From Pseudomonadota bacterium (lineage in GTDB: Bacteria; Myxococcota_A; Polyangia; Polyangiales; Polyangiaceae): a stretch of 6,900 nucleotides of DNA. The stretch is from assembly GCA_023418705.1 (NCBI GenBank), contig JAEZYZ010000146.1, positions 1 through 6,900 of the forward strand, read 5' to 3'. Each line of letters begins with the position of its first letter. Position 1 is the first letter of the stretch. The notes beneath the pieces are model-generated. The model ran no database searches. It was not told the DNA's origin and saw nothing but the letters and a program-made list of their open reading frames with translations. Made by a program: the position numbers and the translations under genes. Below, one piece after another: positions 1-5,950 of this stretch.

Positions 1-32
1 CCCCGGGGCGGCCGGTGGCCGGGGAAGGGGGC

Positions 33-356
33 ATGCTACAGATCCAAAAGCTCGTCATTCACTTCACGAAGTCATTGCAGCCGCTGTTGCGGGCGGTGGA
101 GGCGCGGGACGCGAAGCTCGCGGACCAGCTGCGGCGGTCGGTGTTGTCGGTGGGGTTGAACCTGGGAGAGGGGTACGGGGCGTCGGGTGGGGGGAAGCGC
201 CGGGCGTACCGGATCGCGCTTGGGGAGGCGACGGAGCTGGAAATGGGTTTGGAGATGGCGGCGGCGCTGGGGTACTGCGCGCTCGGCGCGGATCAGCGGC
301 GGATGCTGGGGCGGATCATCGGTGGGCTGCACAAGCTGGCGCGGCCGCAGCGGTGA
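33..356 (+). CDS. Four-helix-bundle protein (23S rRNA IVP / S23-type family)
   Basis: A 107-residue all-helical protein. Residues 40-50 (VGLNLGEGYGA) and 56-72 (KRRAYRIALGEATELEM) match the family pattern of a conserved N-x-x-E-G turn followed by a helix ending in the A-x-G-S/E-x-x-E-x-E motif. Members were first seen inside intervening sequences of 23S rRNA genes. Most are free-standing genes of unknown molecular function, and relatives serve as accessory proteins of diversity-generating retroelements. No 23S rRNA or reverse transcriptase is visible here. I chose the ATG at 33, preceded by the purine-rich GGGGAAGGGG, over an in-frame GTG at 15, because family proteins start close to this helix. 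The next gene begins 147 bases downstream on the same strand and is functionally unrelated. Family assignment is good; the role is unknown. Confidence 0.8.
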   Translation: MLQIQKLVIHFTKSLQPLLRAVEARDAKLADQLRRSVLSVGLNLGEGYGASGGGKRRAYRIALGEATELEMGLEMAAALGYCALGADQRRMLGRIIGGLHKLARPQR

Positions 357-503
357 AGGGGCCGGCTCTCGGGCGCGGCCTCGCCGACGGGGCCCGGGTA
401 GCGGATCTTGCAGTTATTTGGCCTCGTTGCCGGTGATTTGGTACCCGGGGAACGACGGGCGCGGAGAAACCACCGCCGCCGAGGCAAAGCCGGGAGCCAG
501 AGC

Positions 504-1511
504 ATGAAAGCCAAACGAATCGGTGTCGTGATGGGTGGGACCTCCGCGGAACGGGAAGTGTCCCTGCGGTCGGGCGCCGCGGTCGCTGACGCCCTCTCCC
601 AGGCAGGGCACGAGGTGGTCTGCCTCGAGCTCGGGCCCGACACCGACGCGGGCGCGCTGTTGCGCAAGGCGCGGCTGGACCTGGCCTTCCTCGCGCTCCA
701 CGGCTCCTACGGGGAAGACGGCTGCGTGCAGGGGCTGCTCGAGCTGCTTCAGATCCCGTACACGGGCTCCGGCGTGCTCGCGAGCGCCCTGGCGATGGAC
801 AAGCTGAAGAGCAAGGAGCTGTTCCGCCTGCACAACGTGCCGACGCCGCCCTACTACGTCTTCGGGCCGGGGGACGACCTGGCGGACATCGAAGCGCTGC
901 ACGGCTCGTTCGGGTTTCCGGTGGTCGTCAAACCCCGCAGCCAGGGCTCGAGCATCGGTGTCGCCCGGGCGAACAACCTGCTGGAGCTGGCGGCGGCGCT
1001 GAGGAGCGCGCTCCAGCACGACCGATCGGCGCTGATCGAGCGGTTCATCGCGGCGCGCGAGGTGCACGTGGGCATCCTCGGCGACCGCGTGCTCGGGGCG
1101 ATCGAGGTGGCGCCCAAGGGCGGCTTCTTCGACTACCGGGCGAAGTACACGCCTGGTCTCACCGAGACCTTCATGCCCGCGCGCCTGCCCGCGGCGCGGC
1201 TCCGGGGCGTGCTCAACCTGGCCGAGCGGGCCGCCGCCGCCCTCGACACGCGCGGCGCCGTGCGCGTCGACCTCCTGGTGACCGAAGGTCAGAACGAATA
1301 CGTGCTCGAGGTGAACACGCTGCCCGGGATGACGCCCGAGAGCCTGCTGCCCAAGATCGCGGCAGCGGCCGGCTTCGAGTTCCACGAGCTGTGCGCTGCC
1401 ATCGCCGAGACGGCCACGCTCCACGTGGGTGGGGAGCGCGGCGCGCAGCCGCTCCGTGAGGTGCCGGCGGTGCCGTCGTCGCTCGATCTCGAGCTGTCGG
1501 TCGCCGTCTGA
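504..1511 (+). CDS. ddl: D-alanine--D-alanine ligase
   Basis: A cytoplasmic ATP-grasp ligase that joins two D-alanines to make the dipeptide end of the peptidoglycan precursor. The 335 residues cover the whole fold. The N-terminal MGGTSAEREVSLRSG carries the first-subsite glutamate (E16, equal to E. coli DdlB E15). LALHGSYGEDG lies near 63-73. KPRSQGSSIG (143-152) is the ATP-binding loop with the catalytic serine. FDYRAKY ends in the conserved tyrosine Y215. The metal ligands are D256, E269 and N271 in VRVDLLV and LEVNTLPGMT. The ATG at 504 has GGGAG seven bases upstream; an upstream TTG in the same frame adds 32 residues that match nothing in the family. Residues after about 305 form a tail beyond the usual end. 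The gene stands apart from mur/fts genes. A lower-GC patch around 405-443 may hold its promoter, but no clear -10 is visible. Confidence 0.96.
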   Translation: MKAKRIGVVMGGTSAEREVSLRSGAAVADALSQAGHEVVCLELGPDTDAGALLRKARLDLAFLALHGSYGEDGCVQGLLELLQIPYTGSGVLASALAMDKLKSKELFRLHNVPTPPYYVFGPGDDLADIEALHGSFGFPVVVKPRSQGSSIGVARANNLLELAAALRSALQHDRSALIERFIAAREVHVGILGDRVLGAIEVAPKGGFFDYRAKYTPGLTETFMPARLPAARLRGVLNLAERAAAALDTRGAVRVDLLVTEGQNEYVLEVNTLPGMTPESLLPKIAAAAGFEFHELCAAIAETATLHVGGERGAQPLREVPAVPSSLDLELSVAV

Positions 1512-1538
1512 GCCGAGCTGGCCGCCGGCGATCTGCGC

Positions 1539-1556
1539 GGCGCCGTCTTCGGCGCC
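1539..1556. terminator. GC-rich hairpin between convergent genes
   Basis: GGCGCCG, a TCTT loop and CGGCGCC form a perfect 7-bp stem in the 55-base gap between the stop of ddl (+) and the stop of the membrane protein gene (-). Its position suits a bidirectional transcription end. Neither side has a run of T, so it would be a weak or factor-assisted terminator. The function is inferred from structure and position. Confidence 0.4.
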
Positions 1557-1566
1557 TCCTCGCGTG

Positions 1567-4191
1567 TCACGGGGTCAAGAGCGCGGCGACGGCTGCCGGT
1601 TCGCGGTGGCGGCGTAGATCCGCGACGAGCGCTTCGCGCGCCGACCAGGGCAGCACGTTGCCCCGCGGGGTCGCGTACTCGAGGTACAAGTTGTCGTCCG
1701 TGGACGTCAGCGCCGCGAGCGGCACCCCGGCGGCGCGCGCCTGCGCCTGCAGGAAGCGGTCGATGCCGACGTCCAGCAAGAGCACGTCGCTCAAGAGCGC
1801 CGGCAGGGGACGGCGTTGCGGCACGCTCTCGGCCACCCGCGCCGTCGCCTGCAGCCGGGACAGGCGCGCCGCCGACGCCCGCAGCGGGGACTCCGAGGCC
1901 ACGAGGATGCCCTGACCACCCCCATAGAAGAGCACGACATGCTTGAAGGATTGTCTTAAAGTATTCAGAATCGTTGCAAAATCCTGCTTGCTCACGTGGT
2001 GCAGCTGGACCCACTGCTGAAACACGCCCCGGGGCTTGAGGTGAGCGCGCACCAGCTCGTAGTACTCGGCGCTGTACAGGCTCGCGGCGCCGGCGAACCA
2101 GATGCTCGACAGCTCCATGCTGATGAGGTCGTAGCGCCCGGTGTCCACCAGCAGGTGATTGCGGCCGTCGGCCAGGTGCAGCTCGACGCGGGGATCGTCG
2201 AGCGCGCCGTGGTTGGCTTCGTGGAAGTGGTCGCGCGCCGCGGCGACGATCGCCGGTGAGATCTCGACCACCGACAGGCGCTGCCACGGGTAGGCGGCCA
2301 GCGTCCCGAGCGTCGTCCCGGTGCCCAGGCCGATCACCAGCGCCGACTCGAAGCGTTCGACGAACAGTGACGGGTAGTGGGCGAAGAAGCGCTGGGCGTT
2401 CATCTCCCAGCCGGTGTTGCCTTGAAACTTCCCGTTCGTATAAAGCGTGGTGACGCCGGCCGCGCGCGTCACGGTGGTCACGCCCCCGTGCACGTCCTCG
2501 CGCAACATGAGGATTTGGTCGATGCGCTGCCCGGAGTCGAAATAGACGTTCGAGCCGCTCGTCAGCCGCGCCAGATCCCAGCGCGGCATCACGACCGCGA
2601 GCGCGATGGTGGCGGCCAAGAGCCAGCTCGGACGGTGCTGGGCGGCAAACAGGCCGGTCGCTGCGGGCCGCGGCGCGGCGAGGAACCCGGTGGCGACGCC
2701 GCACAGGGCGAAGGCGGCGGCGATCGCGATCAGCGCCCGCTGCGATCCGAGCAGCGGCAGCAACACGTACCCGGTGCCGAGCGCTCCGAACACCGCGCCG
2801 ATGGTGTTGATGGCGGTCATTCGCCCCACCAGCGCGCCCACGTCCGGTCGGTTTGCCACGCGTTGCAGCAAGAGGGGGAAGGTGAGGCCCATCAGCGTCG
2901 TTGGGGCCACCAAGACCACGAAACACACCAGCGCCCGCAGCGCCTCGCGCCCTTCGAACGACTCCAGCAGCTTGCCCACCCCTTCGACAAACGCCAGCGG
3001 CAACAGATCCCACAACGGCAGCGTCAGCATCAGCGCCAGACCGCTCGCCGCGAGCCCGAGGCCCAAGGCCGCGTTGCCCAAGCGCTGCTCCACCCGCGGC
3101 GCAAGGCTCGCCCCGAAACACAGGCAGACCAAGAACACCGCCAGGATCAACCCGAAGGCGTAGGCGCTGTTGCCGATGACCAGCGCCAAGAGGTGCGTGA
3201 ACACCACCTCCGCGGCGAACACCAGCGCGCCCGACGCCAGCGCCAGCGCTGCCAGCAGCCCCGCGCCCTGGAGCCGCGGGGCCGCCGCCGCTTGGATCTG
3301 GGAGGCCGCGATCTCGGCCAGCGACCGGGGGGCGATCGAGTGCGCGCCCCCGACGGCGATCGACACCACCCCGATCAGCGCGCTCAGCGCCGCCGACGCC
3401 CACAGCGTGCCCGCCACCCCGAGCCACGGCAGCACCAAATACGCCGCCGCGAGCGCCCCCGCGGCGCCCCCCAGCGTGTTGGCGGCATACAGCCCGCCGA
3501 GCTGCCGCTTGCGCGCCGTCTCGTCCGAGCCTCCCCGGAACGCCCCGAGCCCGCGGCACAGAAGCGGCAGCGTCGCGCCCATCGCCATCGTCGGCAAGAT
3601 CACGAGCAGCATCGCCACCGCCCAGCGCAGCACGCTCAGCGCGAGCAGGTTCGCGGGCGCCACGCGGGCCAGCGCCACGTACGCCTCCGTGAGCGCGCCG
3701 AACGCGAACGGCGCCGCCGCCACCGAAGCCGCCACCGCGAGCTCCAGCACCCCATAGGCCAGCAGCGGCCGCCGAACCCGCGCCGACCAGCGCCCCCCGA
3801 AATGCGCCCCGATCGCCAAGCCGGCCATGAACGCCGCCAGCACCGCGCTCACCGCGTGCGCCGTCGACCCCACCACCGTGCTCAAGTACTTCGAGAAGCA
3901 CAGCTGATCCACGAGCCCCGCCGCCCCCGACGCTACGAACAGCGCCACCGCCAGCGCGAACGGCGGCGGCGCTGCGGGCGAGCGCTTCGCCCGGATCATC
4001 GACGTCGGCGGCGGCACGCTGACCGGGTGCGAGCCCGCCTCCTCGGCGTGATCCGCCTGCGGCGCCAGCCCCGCCGCCAGCCCGGGCCCAGCGCTCGGCG
4101 GCGCCGCATCAACCGCGCCGTCATCCCCGTCGTCGCCCTCGCGCGGCGGGCTCGGTTCGGTCCAGGGGCGCGGCTCGGTGGGATCGCTCAC
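1567..4191 (-). CDS. Polytopic membrane protein fused to a spermidine-synthase-like domain
   Basis: An 874-residue protein of the 'fused MFS/spermidine synthase' type. Residues 1-75 are an acidic, proline-rich tail. Residues about 76-535 are a membrane domain of many hydrophobic helices, built from two similar halves: compare ILPTMAMGATLPLL (198-211) with VAPTTLMGLTFPLL (428-441), and LYAANTLGGAAGAL (234-247) with MTAINTIGAVFGAL (458-471). Residues about 545-845 form a Rossmann methyltransferase-like domain: SGSNVYF, NGKFQGN, glycine loop GLGTGTT (621-627), VVEISP (641-646), and ADGR (674-677), which fits binding of a SAM-type nucleotide. The aminopropyltransferase loop, normally D-S-x-D-P, reads MELSSIW (692-698), so classical spermidine synthesis is doubtful. 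The GTG at 4191 has no clear ribosome site; an ATG at 3999 (residue 65) would keep all domains and is a real alternative. It converges on ddl and appears monocistronic. Substrate unknown. Confidence 0.9.
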   Translation of the reverse strand: MSDPTEPRPWTEPSPPREGDDGDDGAVDAAPPSAGPGLAAGLAPQADHAEEAGSHPVSVPPPTSMIRAKRSPAAPPPFALAVALFVASGAAGLVDQLCFSKYLSTVVGSTAHAVSAVLAAFMAGLAIGAHFGGRWSARVRRPLLAYGVLELAVAASVAAAPFAFGALTEAYVALARVAPANLLALSVLRWAVAMLLVILPTMAMGATLPLLCRGLGAFRGGSDETARKRQLGGLYAANTLGGAAGALAAAYLVLPWLGVAGTLWASAALSALIGVVSIAVGGAHSIAPRSLAEIAASQIQAAAAPRLQGAGLLAALALASGALVFAAEVVFTHLLALVIGNSAYAFGLILAVFLVCLCFGASLAPRVEQRLGNAALGLGLAASGLALMLTLPLWDLLPLAFVEGVGKLLESFEGREALRALVCFVVLVAPTTLMGLTFPLLLQRVANRPDVGALVGRMTAINTIGAVFGALGTGYVLLPLLGSQRALIAIAAAFALCGVATGFLAAPRPAATGLFAAQHRPSWLLAATIALAVVMPRWDLARLTSGSNVYFDSGQRIDQILMLREDVHGGVTTVTRAAGVTTLYTNGKFQGNTGWEMNAQRFFAHYPSLFVERFESALVIGLGTGTTLGTLAAYPWQRLSVVEISPAIVAAARDHFHEANHGALDDPRVELHLADGRNHLLVDTGRYDLISMELSSIWFAGAASLYSAEYYELVRAHLKPRGVFQQWVQLHHVSKQDFATILNTLRQSFKHVVLFYGGGQGILVASESPLRASAARLSRLQATARVAESVPQRRPLPALLSDVLLLDVGIDRFLQAQARAAGVPLAALTSTDDNLYLEYATPRGNVLPWSAREALVADLRRHREPAAVAALLTP

Positions 4192-4317
4192 GGCGCGCCA
4201 CGATACCGCCCGACTCCCCGCGCCGTCACCGGGCCACGCAGCGGTCGCGCATTGCCGCGCTGCGGCATCCGCGGAGCTCGGGCGCCCCGGGCCCCCAGGA
4301 AAAAATCAGCTCAGCCG

Positions 4318-4346
4318 TTGTCGACCCCGGGTGAATTGACTATGGT
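4318..4346 (+). promoter_or_regulatory. Putative promoter of tRNA-Glu
   Basis: TTGTCG at 4318-4323 (four of six to TTGACA) and TATGGT at 4341-4346 (four of six to TATAAT) are separated by the optimal 17 bases. Transcription would start near 4353, leaving a leader of about ten bases before the mature tRNA 5' end at 4363. The GC-rich stretch after the -10 is common in stable-RNA promoters. The match is by eye, and the alternative TTGACT at 4336 lies too close to the tRNA to be its -35. Confidence 0.45.
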
Positions 4347-4362
4347 CTCGGCCCTCTTACCG

Positions 4363-4437
4363 GTCCCCATCGTCTAGCCCGGCCCAGGACACGGCCCTTT
4401 CAAGGCTGTAACGCGGGTTCGAATCCCGCTGGGGACG
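4363..4437 (+). tRNA. tRNA-Glu, anticodon UUC
   Basis: The full cloverleaf can be drawn. The acceptor stem is GTCCCCA/TGGGGAC (4363-4369 with 4430-4436). The D arm begins at 4372. The anticodon stem is CGGCC/GGCTG around the loop CTTTCAA, with anticodon TTC at 4399-4401. The T stem is GCGGG/CCCGC around TTCGAAT. The discriminator base is G4437 and no CCA is encoded. The sequence closely resembles other bacterial glutamate tRNAs. The D loop is two bases longer than in E. coli. A remnant-rich region of toxin-antitoxin and restriction genes starts a few hundred bases downstream, which would suit the 3' end of a tRNA used as an integration site. Confidence 0.97.
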
Positions 4438-4764
4438 CTGTCATTTCGAATACTTGCCCGCCTTGGGACGATACGCGGAACGAAACCCGCTCCGAGTTCC
4501 GAGGCGCAACGCTCCTGAGGGAGATCAGGCGGGAGGGCAGGGAACGGCTGCTCCCACGTGCATGCCCACGGCGCTCCGCGCACGGCCGTTCTGCTGTCCC
4601 CGATCAGCGCATGCAATTGCCCCGCAGACCGCCAGACGTTCTCACGCAGCGGAACCCCGGGGCTGCTGTGCGGGCCCGCTCCAAAAGGAATCTGGCGAGG
4701 GCAACGGCTCAAGCGTCCGCGGATGCCGCTGCCTCGAGCCGTTGCACGATGAGTGCATCGGCGA
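4438..4764. other. Gene-free stretch after the tRNA
   Basis: About 330 bases with no recognisable gene on either strand. Open frames here either run through the tRNA or show no family features. The only structure seen is the inverted repeat at 4701-4745, listed separately. Confidence 0.5.
4701..4745. repeat. Inverted repeat with nested palindrome
   Basis: GCAACGGCTC (4701-4710) and GAGCCGTTGC (4736-4745) are perfect 10-base inverted arms around 25 bases. Inside the loop TCCGCGGA is itself an 8-base palindrome. On the minus strand the hairpin begins 20 bases after the stop of the hicA remnant, so it could be the transcription end of the old hicBA operon, but no T run follows. It could equally be a trace of a mobile element. 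Confidence 0.5.
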
Positions 4765-4815
4765 TCACAGCTCGGCGCGCAGTTCGTCTGTCGTGATGCC
4801 CGCCGGTCGCAGCAC
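4765..4815 (-). pseudogene. C-terminal remnant of a HicA-type toxin
   Basis: Reading on from the hicB stop in the +1 frame gives 16 residues, VLRPAGITTDELRAEL, then TGA. This matches the usual end of HicA mRNA-interferase toxins, which read approximately L-R-x-A-G-(I/L)-(S/T)-x-E-E-(F/L) with a hydrophobic end. A complete HicA is about 60-85 residues with a catalytic G-S-H motif; here that motif and the double-stranded RNA-binding-like core are absent. A GTG overlaps the hicB stop (TAGTG), but the peptide cannot be active. The identification rests on 16 residues plus the expected place directly behind a HicB-type gene in the expected order and orientation. Confidence 0.6.
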
Positions 4816-5000
4816 TAGGCGACCGAAACTCGCACCTCAGGCTCTCCGTCGCTCTCGTTCTCGAGGTGCAGCGTGAGCGCTTCCCGCAGGTTCCGGATCG
4901 CTTCAGCCTCGCTCTCGCCTTGGCTGGCGATGTCCACCTCTCGACACTGAGCCACGAACAAGTGGCCCTCCCGAGTGACCGTTGCCGTGAAACGCTCCAT
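4815..5000 (-). CDS. HicB-like antitoxin (short form)
   Basis: A 61-residue protein. Residues 1-48 (MERFTATVTREGHLFVAQCR, then a segment with D-I-A-S-Q-G and E-A-x-x-N-L-R-E-A-L) are the classic HicB partial RNase H-like fold, which binds and blocks the HicA toxin. The V-D-I-A-S-Q-G turn and the following amphipathic helix are the diagnostic parts. It is the short form, lacking the C-terminal helix-turn-helix or ribbon-helix-helix of longer HicB proteins. The start ATG at 5000 is abutted by AAGGAG with no spacer, so translation may be weak or start unusually. An upstream extension of the frame to 5321 runs into the higA gene and shows no homology. Directly downstream only the tail of hicA remains, so this is an orphan antitoxin. 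Two palindromic sites lie 34-71 bases upstream. Confidence 0.85.
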   Translation of the reverse strand: MERFTATVTREGHLFVAQCREVDIASQGESEAEAIRNLREALTLHLENESDGEPEVRVSVA

Positions 5001-5033
5001 CTCCTTCAGCTTACGGCCGCCCCCCGGGGCGCC

Positions 5034-5071
5034 GCAAGCTTGCAAGGCCCGCCAAGCTACCTTGCAAGGTA
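5034..5071. promoter_or_regulatory. Paired palindromes upstream of hicB (candidate operator)
   Basis: TACCTTGCAAGGTA at 5058-5071 is a perfect 14-base palindrome. Its core CTTGCAAGG recurs at 5039-5047, 22 bases (two helical turns) away, partly overlapping a second palindrome, GCAAGCTTGC (5034-5043). The pair lies 34-71 bases upstream of the hicB start, where a toxin-antitoxin operator is expected. Because this HicB has no DNA-binding domain, the XRE protein encoded upstream is a possible ligand. That link is inference. Confidence 0.5.
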
Positions 5072-5299
5072 TCCCCGAGCTTTGGCGACCTTTTTCGGCT
5101 GCTGACCTGCCGCCGCTTGCCCGGTGAACCACCGAAACGGCAGCCGTCGGGAGAGCTTGGTCGGCCGATTCTTGGGCATTGGCGGGAGGACGGCGCGGAG
5201 GGGCCCGCGAGCACGGTACCCCGGGGTTCCGGCGGTTCGGGTTCGGGTGCTCCGGGGACCAACCCCGGGTGGGGGGTGAAACACGCGCTTGGAGGTCAT
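5057..5299 (-). CDS. Small basic hypothetical protein, overlaps higA stop
   Basis: An 80-residue frame that starts with the ATGA overlap at the stop codon of the XRE antitoxin gene and ends inside the palindrome upstream of hicB. It is rich in arginine, lysine and proline. The second half begins MPKNRPTKLSRRLPFRWFTG, and an internal ATG at 5179 could also start it. I recognise no family. The four-base overlap suggests translational coupling, and it fills most of an otherwise empty 295-base gap. In GC-rich DNA such a frame can easily be chance, so it is only a candidate. Confidence 0.25.
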   Translation of the reverse strand: MTSKRVFHPPPGVGPRSTRTRTAGTPGYRARGPLRAVLPPMPKNRPTKLSRRLPFRWFTGQAAAGQQPKKVAKARGYLAR

Positions 5300-5658
5300 G
5301 CGGATTCCTTCCGCTTGGCATCCGGAGATAGAGCTGCCCTCAGCTTCGCGAGCTCGCCGTACCGCCTGATCTGGACCTCCCGTTGCGGAAACTTCGCGCG
5401 GATTTCGAGCTCGCCCCCCAAGGCCTCCACATAGGCATACAGCCGGCTCAGGAGCATGTCGTCCTGCCGCTCGAGCTTCGAAATGTAGCCCTGGGTCACG
5501 CGGAGGATCTCGGCGATGTCGTCCTGGCTCAGGTTGGTGAGGTTCTGGCGAAGCTCCTGGAGGGACATCTCCAAGAGCACCCGATCAGCCTCCGCTTTAT
5601 TTCGTTGCTGCCGTTCGGGTGACATTCGGGAGCGCAGCTCATTGAACTTCTTGGCCAT
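5296..5658 (-). CDS. HigA-like XRE antitoxin / transcriptional regulator
   Basis: A 120-residue helix-turn-helix protein of the type paired with RelE/HigB (phage Gp49-like) toxins. The DNA-binding unit is at residues 44-64 (SQDDIAEILRVTQGYISKLE, then R). It is followed by an S-R-L-Y-A-Y-V-E-A-L-G-G-E-L-E-I segment typical of these antitoxins, ending in a strand. Residues 1-40 form a charged N-terminal helix region (MAKKFNELRSRMSP). The ATG at 5658 is preserved by AAGGAG five bases upstream, inside the end of the toxin frame, and lies two bases after the toxin stop; a GTG two codons earlier is less likely. The usual role is to neutralise the toxin and repress the operon. The gene looks intact although the toxin before it is broken, and the operon's original promoter has probably gone with the toxin's 5' end. 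Confidence 0.88.
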   Translation of the reverse strand: MAKKFNELRSRMSPERQQRNKAEADRVLLEMSLQELRQNLTNLSQDDIAEILRVTQGYISKLERQDDMLLSRLYAYVEALGGELEIRAKFPQREVQIRRYGELAKLRAALSPDAKRKESA

Positions 5659-5660
5659 GG

Positions 5661-5950
5661 TCACTCCTTGCGCTCGCGCTCGAGCTCTCGAAGGTGTTGG
5701 TCGTAGATACGATCGGCGAGCGGCACCATTCGTTGGTAAAACTGGTCATCGCCGCCCTTGTTTCCGCCAATCAGAAGCAGGGCCGCTCGGCGAGGATCGA
5801 AGGCATAGAAGATCCGGTAGGGTTCGCCTCGATCTGCACCCGCAGCTCGCGCATGTTTCCGTGTTTCGATCCGCGAATGTCAGAGCTGTGGGGGAAGGGC
5901 AAGGTGGGCCCTCGTTCCTCGAGAAGGTGGACGGCTCGATCAATTCGTCC
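5661..5950 (-). pseudogene. RelE/HigB-type toxin, truncated and frameshifted
   Basis: The ribosome-dependent mRNA-cutting toxin partner of the XRE antitoxin. One frame gives IDRAVHLLEERGPTLPFPHS, then an R-G-S-K-H-G-N-M-R-E-L-R-V-Q segment. After the CCC at 5820-5822 the reading continues in another frame with YRIFYAFDPRRAALLLIGG, a G-G-D-D-Q-F-Y-Q-R-M-V-P-L-A-D segment and a charged tail to TGA at 5661-5663. These are the ordered blocks of the phage Gp49-like/HigB family. One extra C would restore the frame, so a sequencing error at that site is possible. The N-terminal 20-25 residues and any start codon are missing: upstream the frame meets a stop at 5969-5971 within sequence that belongs to the hsdR remnant. 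The truncation makes it non-functional even if the frameshift is an error. Confidence 0.8.

Noticed and set aside
414..1424. 336-codon frame antisense to ddl
   Set aside because: It lies wholly within a confidently identified gene and its translation shows no family features.
1289..3901. 870-codon open frame on the minus strand, overlapping the membrane protein gene in another frame
   Set aside because: It is a low-complexity G/A/R-rich shadow of the real gene and runs through the 3' part of ddl. It has no domain, whereas the frame at 1567-4191 shows clear family motifs.
4336..4360. Promoter with TTGACT as -35 and TCTTAC as -10
   Set aside because: The spacer would be only 13 bases and the start site would fall inside the mature tRNA; the TTGTCG/TATGGT pair with a 17-base spacer fits better.
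2377..4377. 666-codon open frame on the plus strand, antisense to the membrane protein gene
   Set aside because: Composition is Q/R/H/P-rich without hydrophobic core or motifs and it runs into the tRNA; it arises from high third-position GC on the opposite strand.
4374..4712. Minus-strand frame across the tRNA (contains GIRTRVTALKG)
   Set aside because: This peptide is the well-known spurious translation of the complement of a tRNA T-arm and anticodon arm.
4701..4745. Integron attC site
   Set aside because: The arms form a hairpin but lack the GTTRRRY/RYYYAAC core sites, and no integrase or cassette gene is seen.
4815..5321. Long 168-residue version of the HicB-like protein
   Set aside because: The first 107 residues are R/P-rich, overlap the higA gene end and match nothing; HicB homology starts exactly at MERFTATV.
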